Source: Planomonospora parontospora
Lineage (GTDB): Bacteria > Actinomycetota > Actinomycetes > Streptosporangiales > Streptosporangiaceae
NCBI GenBank assembly: GCA_014647935.1
Contig: BMQD01000025.1
Location: 1 to 64,000, forward strand
Reading direction: 5' to 3'
DNA length: 64,000 nt
Positions within the stretch are counted from its first letter, which is position 1. Each line of letters opens with the position of its first letter. Positions 7,919 through 16,377 of the stretch are shown piece by piece. The position numbers and the translations under genes were made by a program. The notes beneath the pieces were generated by a model. The model was given only the letters and a program-made list of their open reading frames with translations, did no database searches and had not been told where the DNA came from.

Positions 7919-9094
7919 TCATCCCGGGTCCGGTGAGGATCCCGACGCGGTCGGTTTCGTATCGGCCGCCGCCGCCCTTGCCTCCCCCGATGCCCCGGAC
8001 CGGGGATCACCGGTGTTCCGGCCTTGCGCAGGGTCGTCACCCGGGTAGGTGCGGGCGCACTCCGTGATGCGGTAGACGACCGCGGTGAGCGGCACCGCCA
8101 CGACCGCTCCCGCGATCCCGGCCACCAGCGTGCCGGCGGTGACGGCCGTCAGTACCACGGCCGGGTGCAGGCGCACGGCCCTGCCGATGATGAACGGCTC
8201 CAGCAGGTTGCCTTCGACCTGCTGGACGAGGATCACCGCCGCCAGGACCAGCAGTGCGTCACTCACCCCGTTGCTGACCAGCGCCACCAGCACCGCCACC
8301 GCCCCGGCCGTGACCGCGCCGAAAATCGGGATGAACGCGAGCAGGAAGGTCAGGAAGGCCAGGGGGAAGGCCAGCGGCACCCCCAGGATCACCAGGGCCA
8401 GGCCGATGCCCACGCCATCGATCACGGCGATCATCGCGGTGCCCCGCACGTAGGCGACCAGGGTCTGCCAGCCGCCCCGGCCGGCGGCGTCCGCCCGGGG
8501 CCGGCTGCGGGCCGGGAACCGGTGCAGCAGCCAGCTCCACATGCCGTCTCCGTCGCGCAGCAGGAAGAACAGCAGCACCAGTGCCGTGACCACGGCCGCC
8601 AGCGCCTGCAGTGCGCCCATCGCTCCGGCCACGGGGTCGGGGGCGGCGCTCTGCAGGCGCTCCGTCAGATCACCGACGATCGCATCCAGCTGTTTGCCGC
8701 TGAGCGGTCCCGCGGTCAGGCTCTCGCGCAGGCGCTGCAACCCCGCGATGAGCCGCCCTTCCAGGTCGCCGAACTGCGCGACGGCGCGTTCGGCCACCAG
8801 GGTCAGCGGACCGGCCACCGCGATGATCAGGAACAGGATGCCCGCGAGCGCGCTCAGCCACCGCGGCGCCCTCAGTCGGCGCGCCAGGGCGGTCACCGGG
8901 CTGAGCAGGGCGGCGAGGAAGAGCGCGGCCACGATGGCCAGCGTCAGCGGCGCCAACTGGACGAGCATCCGTCCCAGGATCGCGATCGCCGCGACCACGA
9001 TGACCAGGCAGCCGCTCACTACGACCGCCGTCCGCAGCGGCCCCGGCAGCGCGCGCCACCCGCTGCGGTCTGCCGACCGGTCATCTCGGTTCAC
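7919..9094 (-). CDS. AI-2E family transporter (PerM/YdiK-like)
   Basis: A 391-residue polytopic protein. The N-terminal pair of hydrophobic segments, the central extramembrane region (about 100-190) and the C-terminal block LAFIPIFGAVTAGAVAVLVAL, then QQVEGNLLEPFIIGRAVRLHP, are hallmarks of the AI-2E/UPF0118 family. Members have been linked to autoinducer-2 or sodium/proton export; the substrate here is open. I chose the GTG at 9094, which has GGAGCACA in front, over longer starts that add a compositionally odd N-terminus. The last 40 residues are polar and likely disordered. It converges on the PAP2 gene. Confidence 0.83.
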   Translation of the reverse strand: MNRDDRSADRSGWRALPGPLRTAVVVSGCLVIVVAAIAILGRMLVQLAPLTLAIVAALFLAALLSPVTALARRLRAPRWLSALAGILFLIIAVAGPLTLVAERAVAQFGDLEGRLIAGLQRLRESLTAGPLSGKQLDAIVGDLTERLQSAAPDPVAGAMGALQALAAVVTALVLLFFLLRDGDGMWSWLLHRFPARSRPRADAAGRGGWQTLVAYVRGTAMIAVIDGVGIGLALVILGVPLAFPLAFLTFLLAFIPIFGAVTAGAVAVLVALVSNGVSDALLVLAAVILVQQVEGNLLEPFIIGRAVRLHPAVVLTAVTAGTLVAGIAGAVVAVPLTAVVYRITECARTYPGDDPAQGRNTGDPRSGASGEARAAAADTKPTASGSSPDPG

Positions 9095-9475
9095 TGTGCT
9101 CCGTTCAGGGCCGGGACGTTTCACGGGATCAGCCTGATACCCGGCATCGGGGAACCGAAAAGGCTCGGCGGCCAGCCGGGCTACCGGATCGTCGACCATG
9201 TGCGGCGGCGTATCGTCTTCGCCGGGCGGAGGGCCTCCGTCGAGGGCTGCCGCAGTCCGGCAAGGCCGCCACGGCACCGCTGAACGGGGGGGGACCGCCG
9301 AAGTCCGCGAGCCGTGCAGCGGAGGCGGGGATGCTCCCGCCGACCGGCGAAGCGCGGCCCAGCCGGTGCTGCATGAGCCGTCACCCAGATCATCGCAGTG
9401 GCGGTGAGCACAGGTCACCGCGCCGGGAAAGCCCGGGCTCCCGCCTTTTCGGTGGGGCCCGGCCTGCCCATCGTC
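9095..9475. other. Gene-free stretch
   Basis: About 380 bases between two minus-strand genes. No frame shows a protein family. At 9424-9437 a CCGGG-AAAG-CCCGG hairpin may end the metallopeptidase transcript. A G-run of eight or nine bases lies near 9285. Confidence 0.35.
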
Positions 9476-10219
9476 CTACTGCCTGACGCCTCGGGGCTCC
9501 ACCGGCTCGTAGCACCGACCGGCACCGACGACTTCGAGGCCCGCAAGGTCTCCCTCCTGAAGGGTGGTGACCTTCCGCCCGTACTGGATCGGGTGCATGA
9601 GCTGGCCTGAGTCGTCCACGTGGCCCAAGCCCACCAGGTGCGCCAGCTCATGCATCATGACGGCCCGGATGGCGTCATCGCCGCCCATCGACGTCATCTG
9701 CTCGGTGTCGAGGACCACCATCCCGCTCACATACCTCGGGGTGCCGTTCCCGACCCGGACGTAGGCAGGCCCTCCGTATCCGGCCGCCTGCCCGTTCAGG
9801 CGCGCGTACTCGCCCGGGTGGGAGTACGCGATCAGCACCGGCGCCCACCGGTCGCCGTACCGGTCCGGCTGGTAGAGCTTCCTGCCGTCGCTGGGCGCCT
9901 CATCGGTCGCCCCTTCGTGGGAGAACTCGAGTCCCGTCGCCTCGGAGATGCGGCTGACGCTCTCCTCCAGCAGCCGCCCGGCCCCCTCCGGCCGCCCTTT
10001 CTGTCGCACCACGTAGCCGATGGGTTCGCAGGTGCTCCACCGCACGGGCTCGCCGTTGTCCCGGGTGTGCAGGAAGCTGTAGCCGTTCTTCGCGGTGTCC
10101 TCCGAGGTCCGGCTTTCACCGGGTCCCTTCACGTGCGGAGGAGTGCCGGGCGTCTGCGTGGTGACCGCGCACCCGCAGAGCACGCCGACCGCCAGCACGG
10201 CGACGATCACGATCTTCAC
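9476..10219 (-). CDS. Lipoprotein zinc metallopeptidase (matrixin-like)
   Basis: A 247-residue predicted lipoprotein. A hydrophobic N-terminus ends in a lipobox (VLCGC), giving Cys17 as the lipidated residue. The catalytic zinc motif HELAHLVGLGH spans residues 190-200 and fits HExxHxxGxxH of the metzincins; Met208 in LMHP could be the Met-turn. Metzincins use three His to hold zinc and the Glu as base. The first 100 mature residues have no recognised domain. The GTG at 10219 follows a strong AAGGAGGAACCGA. The protein probably sits on the outer membrane face and cleaves extracellular or envelope peptides. Confidence 0.8.
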   Translation of the reverse strand: MKIVIVAVLAVGVLCGCAVTTQTPGTPPHVKGPGESRTSEDTAKNGYSFLHTRDNGEPVRWSTCEPIGYVVRQKGRPEGAGRLLEESVSRISEATGLEFSHEGATDEAPSDGRKLYQPDRYGDRWAPVLIAYSHPGEYARLNGQAAGYGGPAYVRVGNGTPRYVSGMVVLDTEQMTSMGGDDAIRAVMMHELAHLVGLGHVDDSGQLMHPIQYGRKVTTLQEGDLAGLEVVGAGRCYEPVEPRGVRQ

Positions 10220-10292
10220 TCGGTTCCTCCTTCCGGTGCCGCTCCTCCTCGTCCTGCCCGCGTCGCCTGCGACGCTCCGCGCCCCGCCGCGT

Positions 10293-10328
10293 CCCACGAG
10301 CCCGGAGCGCAGACGCCGGGCTCGTGGG
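10293..10328 (-). terminator. Terminator of the ndh-dehydrogenase operon
   Basis: A perfect 12-bp stem (CCCACGAGCCCG / CGGGCTCGTGGG) with a 12-base loop lies 5 bases past the stop of the minus-strand dehydrogenase gene. Confidence 0.65.
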
Positions 10329-10333
10329 GTTCC

Positions 10334-11383
10334 TCAGTCCAGGGTGAGGACGACTTTGATGTCGTCGGGGTCGGCGGTCAGCGCCTCGGTGAAACGCTCC
10401 AGCGGCACCCGGCGCGTGATCAGCCGCGACAGCCAGTCCGGGTCGGCTTCGGCCAGGGCGTCGGCGGCGGTGGCGTAGTGGCGCAGGTTGGCGTTGACCG
10501 AACCGACGACCACGTCGTTCTCCAGCACGATCTCGCGGTTGGCCGCGCCGACGTCCACCGATATCCGGCGCCCCACCGGAGAGACCCCCGTCAGGCAGAC
10601 GATGCCGTAGGGAGCGGTACCGGCCATCACCTCGAACACCACCCTGGAGGCGCCGGTGGCCTCGATGATGATGTCGGGTTCGACGCGCTCGGTGACCTCC
10701 CCGGCACCGGCCGAGTGATATTCGGCTCCCAGCTCGCGGACCGCCCGGGGTTTCGGACCGCCGGTGGCCAGGTCTAGGACATGGACCTCCAGGCCGCGCT
10801 GGACACCGAGCAGCGCGGCCAGCAACCCGATCGGTCCCGCCCCGGTCACCAGGACCCGCCGGGGCTCGAACCAGGCGCGAGCACCGACTCTGTCGACCTG
10901 CTCCCATGCCTTGGCCACCACCGTGGCCGGTTCCATCAGCACGCCGACGTGCTCCAGCCGGGGATCCAGCAGGACGGCGTAACTGGGCTCGACCGTCCAC
11001 AGCCGGCTGCCGTAGCCGTCGAGCTGCTTGATGCCGCGCTCGGTGTAGCGGCCGTTGCGGCACATGTCGAATTCACCGCGCGCGCACGCGCCGCAGGGCA
11101 CCGGGTCAGGTCGGCGCACCACGCCGACCACGAGGTCACCGGCGGAGAACCCGCTGCCGTCCGGGGCGGAGCGGACCCGGCCCAGCGACTCATGACCGAG
11201 TACCAGATGGTCGCGCCCCGGCGGCGCCCAGCCGTACGCCCCGGAGGCGATCTCCCGGTCGGTGCCGCAGATGCCCAGGGCCAGGCCTTCGACGAGGAGT
11301 TCCCCTTCGTCCGGCACCGGGTCGGGCAGCTCTCGCACCTCGGCCGTGCCGGCCCGGAGCGGTGTGACGGTCAGCGCACGCAT
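10334..11383 (-). CDS. Zinc-dependent glucose 1-dehydrogenase-like MDR enzyme
   Basis: A 349-residue medium-chain dehydrogenase. The catalytic zinc region shows GLALGICGTDREI (Cys) and HLVLGHESLGRV (His-Glu). The structural zinc loop is PVPCGACARGEFDMCRNGRY. A Rossmann segment RVLVTGAGPIGLLAALLGVQ follows. The order and the C-terminal half resemble archaeal-type glucose dehydrogenases, which oxidise glucose to gluconolactone with NAD(P). The start at 11383 is behind GAGGACGACTG. It begins 14 bases after the type II NADH dehydrogenase gene, so the two are almost certainly co-transcribed: one makes NAD(P)H, the other can reoxidise it. The sugar specificity is inferred from family. Confidence 0.75.
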   Translation of the reverse strand: MRALTVTPLRAGTAEVRELPDPVPDEGELLVEGLALGICGTDREIASGAYGWAPPGRDHLVLGHESLGRVRSAPDGSGFSAGDLVVGVVRRPDPVPCGACARGEFDMCRNGRYTERGIKQLDGYGSRLWTVEPSYAVLLDPRLEHVGVLMEPATVVAKAWEQVDRVGARAWFEPRRVLVTGAGPIGLLAALLGVQRGLEVHVLDLATGGPKPRAVRELGAEYHSAGAGEVTERVEPDIIIEATGASRVVFEVMAGTAPYGIVCLTGVSPVGRRISVDVGAANREIVLENDVVVGSVNANLRHYATAADALAEADPDWLSRLITRRVPLERFTEALTADPDDIKVVLTLD

Positions 11384-11397
11384 CAGTCGTCCTCGTT

Positions 11398-12702
11398 TCA
11401 GCGGTGAAGACGAACGAGTTCCGGAGCATCGGTTTGCAGGGGCACCGCGGAGCCGGGCACCAGGCCGAGTTGCACGGCGGGCCGCGACCTGGCGGCGGAG
11501 AACAACCAGTCCACGGCCGTACGGCCTCGGTTGGCCTGCAGCGCGGCCAGGTGGTAGCCGCGGGCGAGCATCCGGGCCGGCGGCCCGGCCAACGGCACGC
11601 CCAGCGGGTTGGCGACAGCCTGCCATCCCCCGAGATCCACGACGAAGCCCAGGTCACGATGGCGGTAGGGTCTGCGACGGCCCACGCCGTAGGAGGCCGC
11701 GATGTTGCGCGCGGTGAGTTTTCCCTGCCGAACGGCGTGCTGTGCCGTCATCGGTGTCAGCTCACCGGGATGGCTCGGATCAGGCACCGCCGCGGCGTCA
11801 CCGCAGGCCAGGATCTCCGGATGCCCGGGCACCGCCAGATACTCGTCGACCTGCAGGCGGCCCTCTGCCACGGGCAGGCCGGTGCCGGCGGCCAGCGGGT
11901 CCGGCCGTACTCCGACACACCACACCAGCGTCCGGGAGGCCACGAAACGGCCATCGGTCAACCGCACGCCGGCGCCGGTCGCCTCGGCCACCGACGTGCC
12001 GAGGCATACCTCGACTCCGCGCTCCCGCAGCACCCGCTCGGCCATCGCCGACATCCGCATGTCCATACCCGACAGGACCTGGTCGGCGGTGTCGAGCAGC
12101 AGCCAGCGCGGCGAGGTGCCGCGCAGACGCGGATGGCACCGGACGACATCCTGCGTCAGCAACTGGACCTGGGCGGCCGCCTCCGTTCCGGTGTAGCCGG
12201 CGCCGACCACCACGAAGGTGCACCGCGCGGCTCTTTCATCCGGATCGTCGGCGGCATCGGCCAGCTCGATCTGACGGATCAAGTGATCACGCAGATACAG
12301 CGCCTCAGGGATCCCGCGGAAGCCGTGCGCGTGGTCGGCCACCCCGGGAATGGGCAGCAGCTTGTTCACACTTCCCGAGGCCAGCACGAGACGGTGGTAG
12401 CCAAGCCGGCCACGCTCGCCTTCCGGTCCGGTGTAGGACACGGTCCGGTTCTGCACGTCGACCCCGTCGGCCTCACCCAGTACCAGCCGTACCCCGGGCA
12501 GCGCGTCGGCCAGCGGGACGGTCACCCGGCGCGGGTCCAGCACCCCACCGGCCACCTCGGGCAGCAGCGGCAGGTACAGGAAGTAGTCGGTCGGGTTCAC
12601 CATGACGATGTCCGCCGCCGTACGGGCAAGGCGTTGCAGCGCCCGCGCGGCGTGGTAACCGGCGAACCCTGCGCCGACGATGACGATACGCGGGCGAGCC
12701 AT
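11398..12702 (-). CDS. ndh: Type II NADH dehydrogenase (NDH-2)
   Basis: A 434-residue FAD flavoprotein. The FAD-binding GAGFAG is at residues 10-15 and the NADH-binding GAGYTG at 167-172. PTDYFLYLPLLPEVAGG and ILACGDAAAVPDPSHPG are typical of NDH-2. It would pass electrons from NADH to menaquinone at the inner face of the membrane without pumping protons. The length is normal, and the C-terminus (VQLGLVPGSAVP) lacks a long amphipathic tail. The ATG at 12702 follows GAGGTGGTGCTG. It is the first gene of a two-gene operon with the sugar dehydrogenase. Confidence 0.85.
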   Translation of the reverse strand: MARPRIVIVGAGFAGYHAARALQRLARTAADIVMVNPTDYFLYLPLLPEVAGGVLDPRRVTVPLADALPGVRLVLGEADGVDVQNRTVSYTGPEGERGRLGYHRLVLASGSVNKLLPIPGVADHAHGFRGIPEALYLRDHLIRQIELADAADDPDERAARCTFVVVGAGYTGTEAAAQVQLLTQDVVRCHPRLRGTSPRWLLLDTADQVLSGMDMRMSAMAERVLRERGVEVCLGTSVAEATGAGVRLTDGRFVASRTLVWCVGVRPDPLAAGTGLPVAEGRLQVDEYLAVPGHPEILACGDAAAVPDPSHPGELTPMTAQHAVRQGKLTARNIAASYGVGRRRPYRHRDLGFVVDLGGWQAVANPLGVPLAGPPARMLARGYHLAALQANRGRTAVDWLFSAARSRPAVQLGLVPGSAVPLQTDAPELVRLHR

Positions 12703-13329
12703 CAGCACCACCTCGGTTACAGTGATCCCTTTTGCGCCAGTTTGTCCGCCACGCCTCGATACCCGCATCCGGCCGGGGGAAACGGCGACCGGACGCGGTC
12801 ACGGCGCTTTCCCTCCCATGGTCAGCTCTTGACGGACACGCAGCCGAGAGCGACGGCGAGCGACCCGGTCCGGGTTTCGTGGAAGCCTTGGTGTGCCCCC
12901 GGTCTTGTGGAGGCGGAGTCTGGCCCCGAGTCCTGTGGAGTCGCATTTCTGTCACGGTCCAGCCGACGAAAGCGGCTGGCACGACGTGCTCATCTCGAGC
13001 CGATACGTTACGTACCGACCGGGTCGAACGGCCCGAAACAGCGCTCATCCGCCCGGCTCAGGCTGAGGTGACCGCGTTCGGCGGCCTCACCCCGGCGGCG
13101 CCGGTCGCACCCGTGCAACGCTGTCAGGACGGGCACTCCATCCGCTACAGCGCCGCACCCGAATCGGATCGCCCGGCATGCGGCGCGCCCCGCCTTGGAA
13201 CGATCATTCCAGGCCGGGATGACGATCATCGGCGCCGCGGCGCGACACGAGAACGCGATACCGGCTTCGTGTCCGCATCGAGCGAGCCTCGACGAACACC
13301 CGCATAGGCCAAATGTTGCGCAGGAAAAT
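12703..13329. other. Gene-free stretch
   Basis: About 630 bases between the divergent ndh and STAS genes. No frame has a family match, and codon use in all frames looks non-coding. It must hold the ndh promoter near 12.72 kb. The sequence from about 13300 becomes locally AT-richer (GGAAAATACC) just before the repeated leader element. Confidence 0.4.
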
Positions 13330-13372
13330 ACCGTGGTACGGTGAATCCGGAGCGCCGGGAAGTCTGGTCGGC
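13330..13372 (+). promoter_or_regulatory. Repeated leader element, copy 1
   Basis: The 19-mer GCCGGGAAGTCTGGTCGGC at 13354-13372 is identical to copies on the minus strand at 16259 and 33918. It is preceded by a hairpin ACCGT-GGT-ACGGT (13330-13342) and overlaps CCGG-AGCG-CCGG (13347-13358). It lies 36 bases upstream of the STAS gene on the same strand. A structured leader RNA is the best reading; no known class is assigned. Confidence 0.55.
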
Positions 13373-13408
13373 ATGGTGACGTAGTCCATGGACCAGGAAG
13401 GGCGCCCG

Positions 13409-13879
13409 ATGACCGGTTCCGCCGACGGCCCTCATCCCCCGCACGAAACCGTTTCCCAGGGGGGCGCCCCGTTCCGGGATGGCGAGCGGCGCACCGCGGA
13501 TCAGCAGGTACCCGCATCACCGGGGCGCGACTTCACCGTAAAACTCCTGCTGGACGGCCCTTACGCGATCCTGGTCCTCGAAGGTCGCCTTGAGCGGTCC
13601 GGCGTCGCCCTTCTCCAGGAGAAGTTCACCCGTGCGCTGGTCGCCCGTCATCCGCCGTGGTTGATCATCGAGGTCGCCGGCCTGGAATCGGCGGACTCCT
13701 TCGGCCTGGCCGTGCTGCTGGGCGCCGAACGCCACGCCCGCACCTCGGGCGGCCGCATGATCGTCTGCGGTGCGGGAGACATCCTGCGGACCCGCCTGGC
13801 CAGACGTGGGCTGGAGGGCGCGTTCGAGATGCGGGCCACGGTGGGCGAGGCCATCACCGATCTGTACCTCGGCAGATGA
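13409..13879 (+). CDS. STAS domain protein, anti-sigma factor antagonist type
   Basis: A 156-residue protein with a disordered N-terminus of about 40 residues and one STAS domain. The phosphorylation-site region reads EVAGLESADSFGLAVLLGA, with DSF where DSS or DSA is usual, so the conserved serine after Asp is present. Such proteins bind anti-sigma kinases when unphosphorylated and so free a sigma factor. The ATG at 13409 has GGAAGG before it, while the ATG at 13388 has none. No kinase gene is adjacent. The leader carries the repeated element, pointing to control at RNA or promoter level. Confidence 0.8.
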   Translation: MTGSADGPHPPHETVSQGGAPFRDGERRTADQQVPASPGRDFTVKLLLDGPYAILVLEGRLERSGVALLQEKFTRALVARHPPWLIIEVAGLESADSFGLAVLLGAERHARTSGGRMIVCGAGDILRTRLARRGLEGAFEMRATVGEAITDLYLGR

Positions 13880-13924
13880 CCTCGGACCGCCCGGGGGTGC
13901 AGGCGGCCTTGATATCCCGGCGGG

Positions 13925-14431
13925 CTATGCGTCGGGCCAGCCCAGGGGGTGGACGTCACCTGCGGGCGGCTCGCCCCCTGCCCGGGTGAAGGCGGCCATG
14001 GCCGAGATCAGCGCGCGGCACTGCTCGGGGGACATCCGCGAGACGATGGCGGCGATCTCCTCGCTGCGGCGCGCGGTGACCTCGTCGACGATGCGCCGCC
14101 CCTGCGGGGTGAGGCGGATCAGGGTCTCGCGCCGGTTGTGCGGGTTGATCTCGCGGACGATCAGTTGTGTACCGGCCAGGCGGTCGGCCATGCGCATCGC
14201 CGTGGAGGGGTTGACGCTCAGCCGCTCGGCCAGCGTGACGAGTTTGGTCTGCCCGTGGGTGGCCAGGACGACGAGCATGCGGAACTGCGGCAGCGTGACC
14301 TTGTCCTCCACCGCGGCCAGGGAGCGGGCGGCGATGGCGACCAGCAGCCGCGACCCGGTGAGGACGGCCGAGGTGACCGCGAAGAGATCCTCGCCGTTCG
14401 TCTGATCCGCCTGCCGCTCTGCCATAGGCAT
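13925..14431 (-). CDS. MarR family transcriptional regulator
   Basis: A 168-residue winged-helix repressor. The core reads DKVTLPQFRMLVVLATHGQ, LVTLAERLSVNPSTAMRMADRLAGTQLI and HNRRETLIRLTPQGRRIVDEV, which is the full MarR DNA-binding region. The helices on either side should make the dimer. The ATG at 14431 or 14425 could start it; neither has a strong ribosome site. A perfect palindrome TTGCATCATGCAA sits 34 bases upstream, and a near copy lies upstream of the neighbouring kamA-like gene, so this protein is probably their shared repressor. A strong hairpin separates it from that gene. Confidence 0.87.
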   Translation of the reverse strand: MPMAERQADQTNGEDLFAVTSAVLTGSRLLVAIAARSLAAVEDKVTLPQFRMLVVLATHGQTKLVTLAERLSVNPSTAMRMADRLAGTQLIVREINPHNRRETLIRLTPQGRRIVDEVTARRSEEIAAIVSRMSPEQCRALISAMAAFTRAGGEPPAGDVHPLGWPDA

Positions 14432-14464
14432 TGTTTTTACACGGCTCGTCCCATGCCCGCCTCA

Positions 14465-14477
14465 TTGCATCATGCAA
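14465..14477. promoter_or_regulatory. Probable MarR operator, site 1
   Basis: TTGCATCATGCAA is a perfect 13-base palindrome (6-bp arms, one central base), 34 bases upstream of the MarR start. The matching site TTGCATTGTGCAA at 15991 differs in one arm base. Autoregulation is inferred. Confidence 0.6.
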
Positions 14478-14490
14478 ACATGACGGGCCG

Positions 14491-14545
14491 GGGAGGGCTG
14501 GACCCCGCTACGGCGGGCGAAGCCGTAGCGGGGTCCAGCCCTCCC
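14491..14545 (-). terminator. Strong hairpin terminator between kamA-like and marR genes
   Basis: A perfect 24-bp stem (left arm begins GGGAGGGCTGGACCCCGC) with a seven-base loop GGGCGAA lies 29 bases past the kamA-like stop codon. It should end that minus-strand transcript before the MarR promoter. Confidence 0.8.
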
Positions 14546-14573
14546 CCGCCCTCCGTCCTGCCTTCTCCGCCGG

Positions 14574-15890
14574 TCAGGCGGCCTGGTAGGGGAAGCGGTC
14601 GGCGAAGGCCGGCCGCAGGTCGGTGAGCCACACCGCCTCGGGGTCGTACTCGGCGAAGAACGGCCTGCCCACCAGCCCGGGGTCACGTGCCTGGATGAGG
14701 TGGAGCACGAAGACCTTCCGCCCGGCGACCTCCGCGACGCCGTCCACGCAGACCTTGCCGGGCGTGGCCGACATCGACGGCCCCCGCACGGTACGGCACA
14801 GCCCCGAAACGTCCGCGTACGCGTCCCGGAAGATCTCGTGGGCCCGCGCGAGCGGCACCGCGAAGTAGTCGCGCGGCCCGGTGTCCCGCTCGACGAACAT
14901 GTAGTACGGCACCATGCCCATCACGTGCTGCCGACGCCACATCGACGACCAGACGGCCGGGTCGTCGTTGACGGTGCGGATCAGCGGCGCCTGGGTGCGG
15001 ATCACCGCGCCGGTGTCCAGGATGCGCCGTACGGCGTTGGCCACGAGGCCGGGCTCCATCTCGCGGGGGTGGGTGAAGTGGGCCTGGAAGGCGAGGTTCT
15101 TGCCCGCCGTTACGACCTGTTCGAACAGGCGCAGCGTGTCGTCGGCGTCGGGGTCGGTCAGGAAGCGCTGCGGCCAGTAGGCCAGGGACTTGGTGCCGAT
15201 CCGGACGGACTCCAACTGCTCGACCGCCAGCAGCGGCTCCAGGTAGCGGCGGAGCACCGCCTCGCCCATGATCATGGGGTCGCCGCCGGTCAGCAGCACG
15301 CTGGTCACCTCGGGGTGGGCCCGCAGGTAGGCCACCAGCGCGGTCACGTCGTCGGAGGCGAACTTCAGGTCGGGCTCCCCGATGAACTGCGCCCACCGGA
15401 AGCAGTAGGTGCAGTAGGCATGGCAGGTCTGCCCCTGCTTGGGGAAGAACAGCACCGTCTCCGGATACTTGTGCTGCACGCCGGAGATCGGGGCCTCACC
15501 CACCCGGGGGACGTTGAGCTCCAACTGCCCGGCCGGATGCGGGTTGAGGCGCATCCGCACGCCGGTGGCGGCGGCCTGGAGCTCGGCTCCGGACGCGCCC
15601 CGCCGGATGAGGCCGGCCAGGTGCGCGACGTCGGCGGCGGGCAGCATGTCGGGCTGGGGGAAGACCAGCCGGTAGATCGGGTCCTCGGGGGCGGCCGACC
15701 AGTCGATCAGCTCCTCCACCACGTAGGCGTTGGTGCGGAACGGCAGCACGGTGGCCACCGCCCGCGCAGCCAGCCGCTCCTCGGCGCCGAGCCCGGCGCG
15801 TGCGGTCAGCTCGTCCAGGTGCTTGCCGGTGTAGGCGCGGAAGCGGCGGGTGCCGCGCGGGGTTCGGATGGTCTCGTCGAGCAGGGTCAC
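14574..15890 (-). CDS. KamA family radical SAM protein (lysine 2,3-aminomutase-like)
   Basis: A 438-residue radical SAM enzyme. The cluster motif CHAYCTYC (156-163) gives the CxxxCxxC that binds the 4Fe-4S cluster and SAM. LLTGGDPMIM (about 199-208) is the glycine-rich strand. Lys379 in SATPGKVCVDG is the candidate PLP lysine by position. Lysine 2,3-aminomutase turns L-lysine into beta-lysine using SAM and PLP. The PLP loop differs from the PGGGGK form of clostridial enzymes, so another amino acid is possible. The GTG start follows GAGGAGCCGCCCC. A palindrome about 100 bases upstream matches the MarR site. Confidence 0.82.
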   Translation of the reverse strand: MTLLDETIRTPRGTRRFRAYTGKHLDELTARAGLGAEERLAARAVATVLPFRTNAYVVEELIDWSAAPEDPIYRLVFPQPDMLPAADVAHLAGLIRRGASGAELQAAATGVRMRLNPHPAGQLELNVPRVGEAPISGVQHKYPETVLFFPKQGQTCHAYCTYCFRWAQFIGEPDLKFASDDVTALVAYLRAHPEVTSVLLTGGDPMIMGEAVLRRYLEPLLAVEQLESVRIGTKSLAYWPQRFLTDPDADDTLRLFEQVVTAGKNLAFQAHFTHPREMEPGLVANAVRRILDTGAVIRTQAPLIRTVNDDPAVWSSMWRRQHVMGMVPYYMFVERDTGPRDYFAVPLARAHEIFRDAYADVSGLCRTVRGPSMSATPGKVCVDGVAEVAGRKVFVLHLIQARDPGLVGRPFFAEYDPEAVWLTDLRPAFADRFPYQAA

Positions 15891-16258
15891 GGGGCGGCTC
15901 CTCGGCGTCCGGCGGCATCGACCGGTGGGTCGATCTCGGGGTCATTACGGTCGGCACTTATCGCCCGAAATGCTTCCGGCTCTATCTCTCTTGCATTGTG
16001 CAAGGATTGTGGTGGCCGGACGGCGCAGGCGCAAGGCTTCACGGCGAATCCCCAGCTTGCCGTTACGGAGGGCGCCAGCCAGAGGTCACAGGGCGATGTC
16101 GCCTGGCCGTGAGGCTGAGGCCGGTGAAGAGACGGAAGGTTCCGATGCCCGGTTCGGCGGTGCTGCAGCGGTCGAACGAGCATGCGCACAACTGGGCACC
16201 TGGCGGCCGGATACGTGCACGGCTGGCCTCCTGATCTCGTGAGATGACGAGCATCGAC
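15891..16258. other. kamA-like upstream region
   Basis: No gene is supported here. It carries the second MarR-type palindrome and, beyond it, about 250 bases of sequence with short open frames on both strands but no family likeness. The TCTATCTCTCTTGCATTGTG stretch is AT-richer than its surroundings and may be the promoter. Confidence 0.4.
15991..16003. promoter_or_regulatory. Probable MarR operator, site 2
   Basis: TTGCATTGTGCAA matches the marR-upstream palindrome at 11 of 13 bases. It lies 101 bases upstream of the kamA-like start, so the same repressor could control both genes. Confidence 0.5.
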
Positions 16259-16289
16259 GCCGACCAGACTTCCCGGCACACCTTCGTGT
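16259..16289 (-). promoter_or_regulatory. Repeated leader element, copy 2
   Basis: The 19-mer GCCGGGAAGTCTGGTCGGC is read on the minus strand at 16277-16259. Directly 5' of it (in that sense) is a small hairpin ACAC-GAAG-GTGT. It sits about 100 bases past the end of the phosphatase remnant and 370 bases upstream of the kamA-like gene. Confidence 0.5.
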
Positions 16290-16377
16290 CACCTTAGCGG
16301 GCGAGCCACCCTCGGTACAGGAGCGCCATGCCATGGCCCGTTTCCGGCACGTGCACATGGCGAGGAGGTCGGGTGTG

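Noticed and set aside
4153-14545. The two large perfect hairpins (4153-4195 and 14491-14545) as small transposable repeats.
   Set aside because: Their sequences are unrelated, each sits just after a stop codon, and no further copies were noticed, so terminators are the simpler reading.
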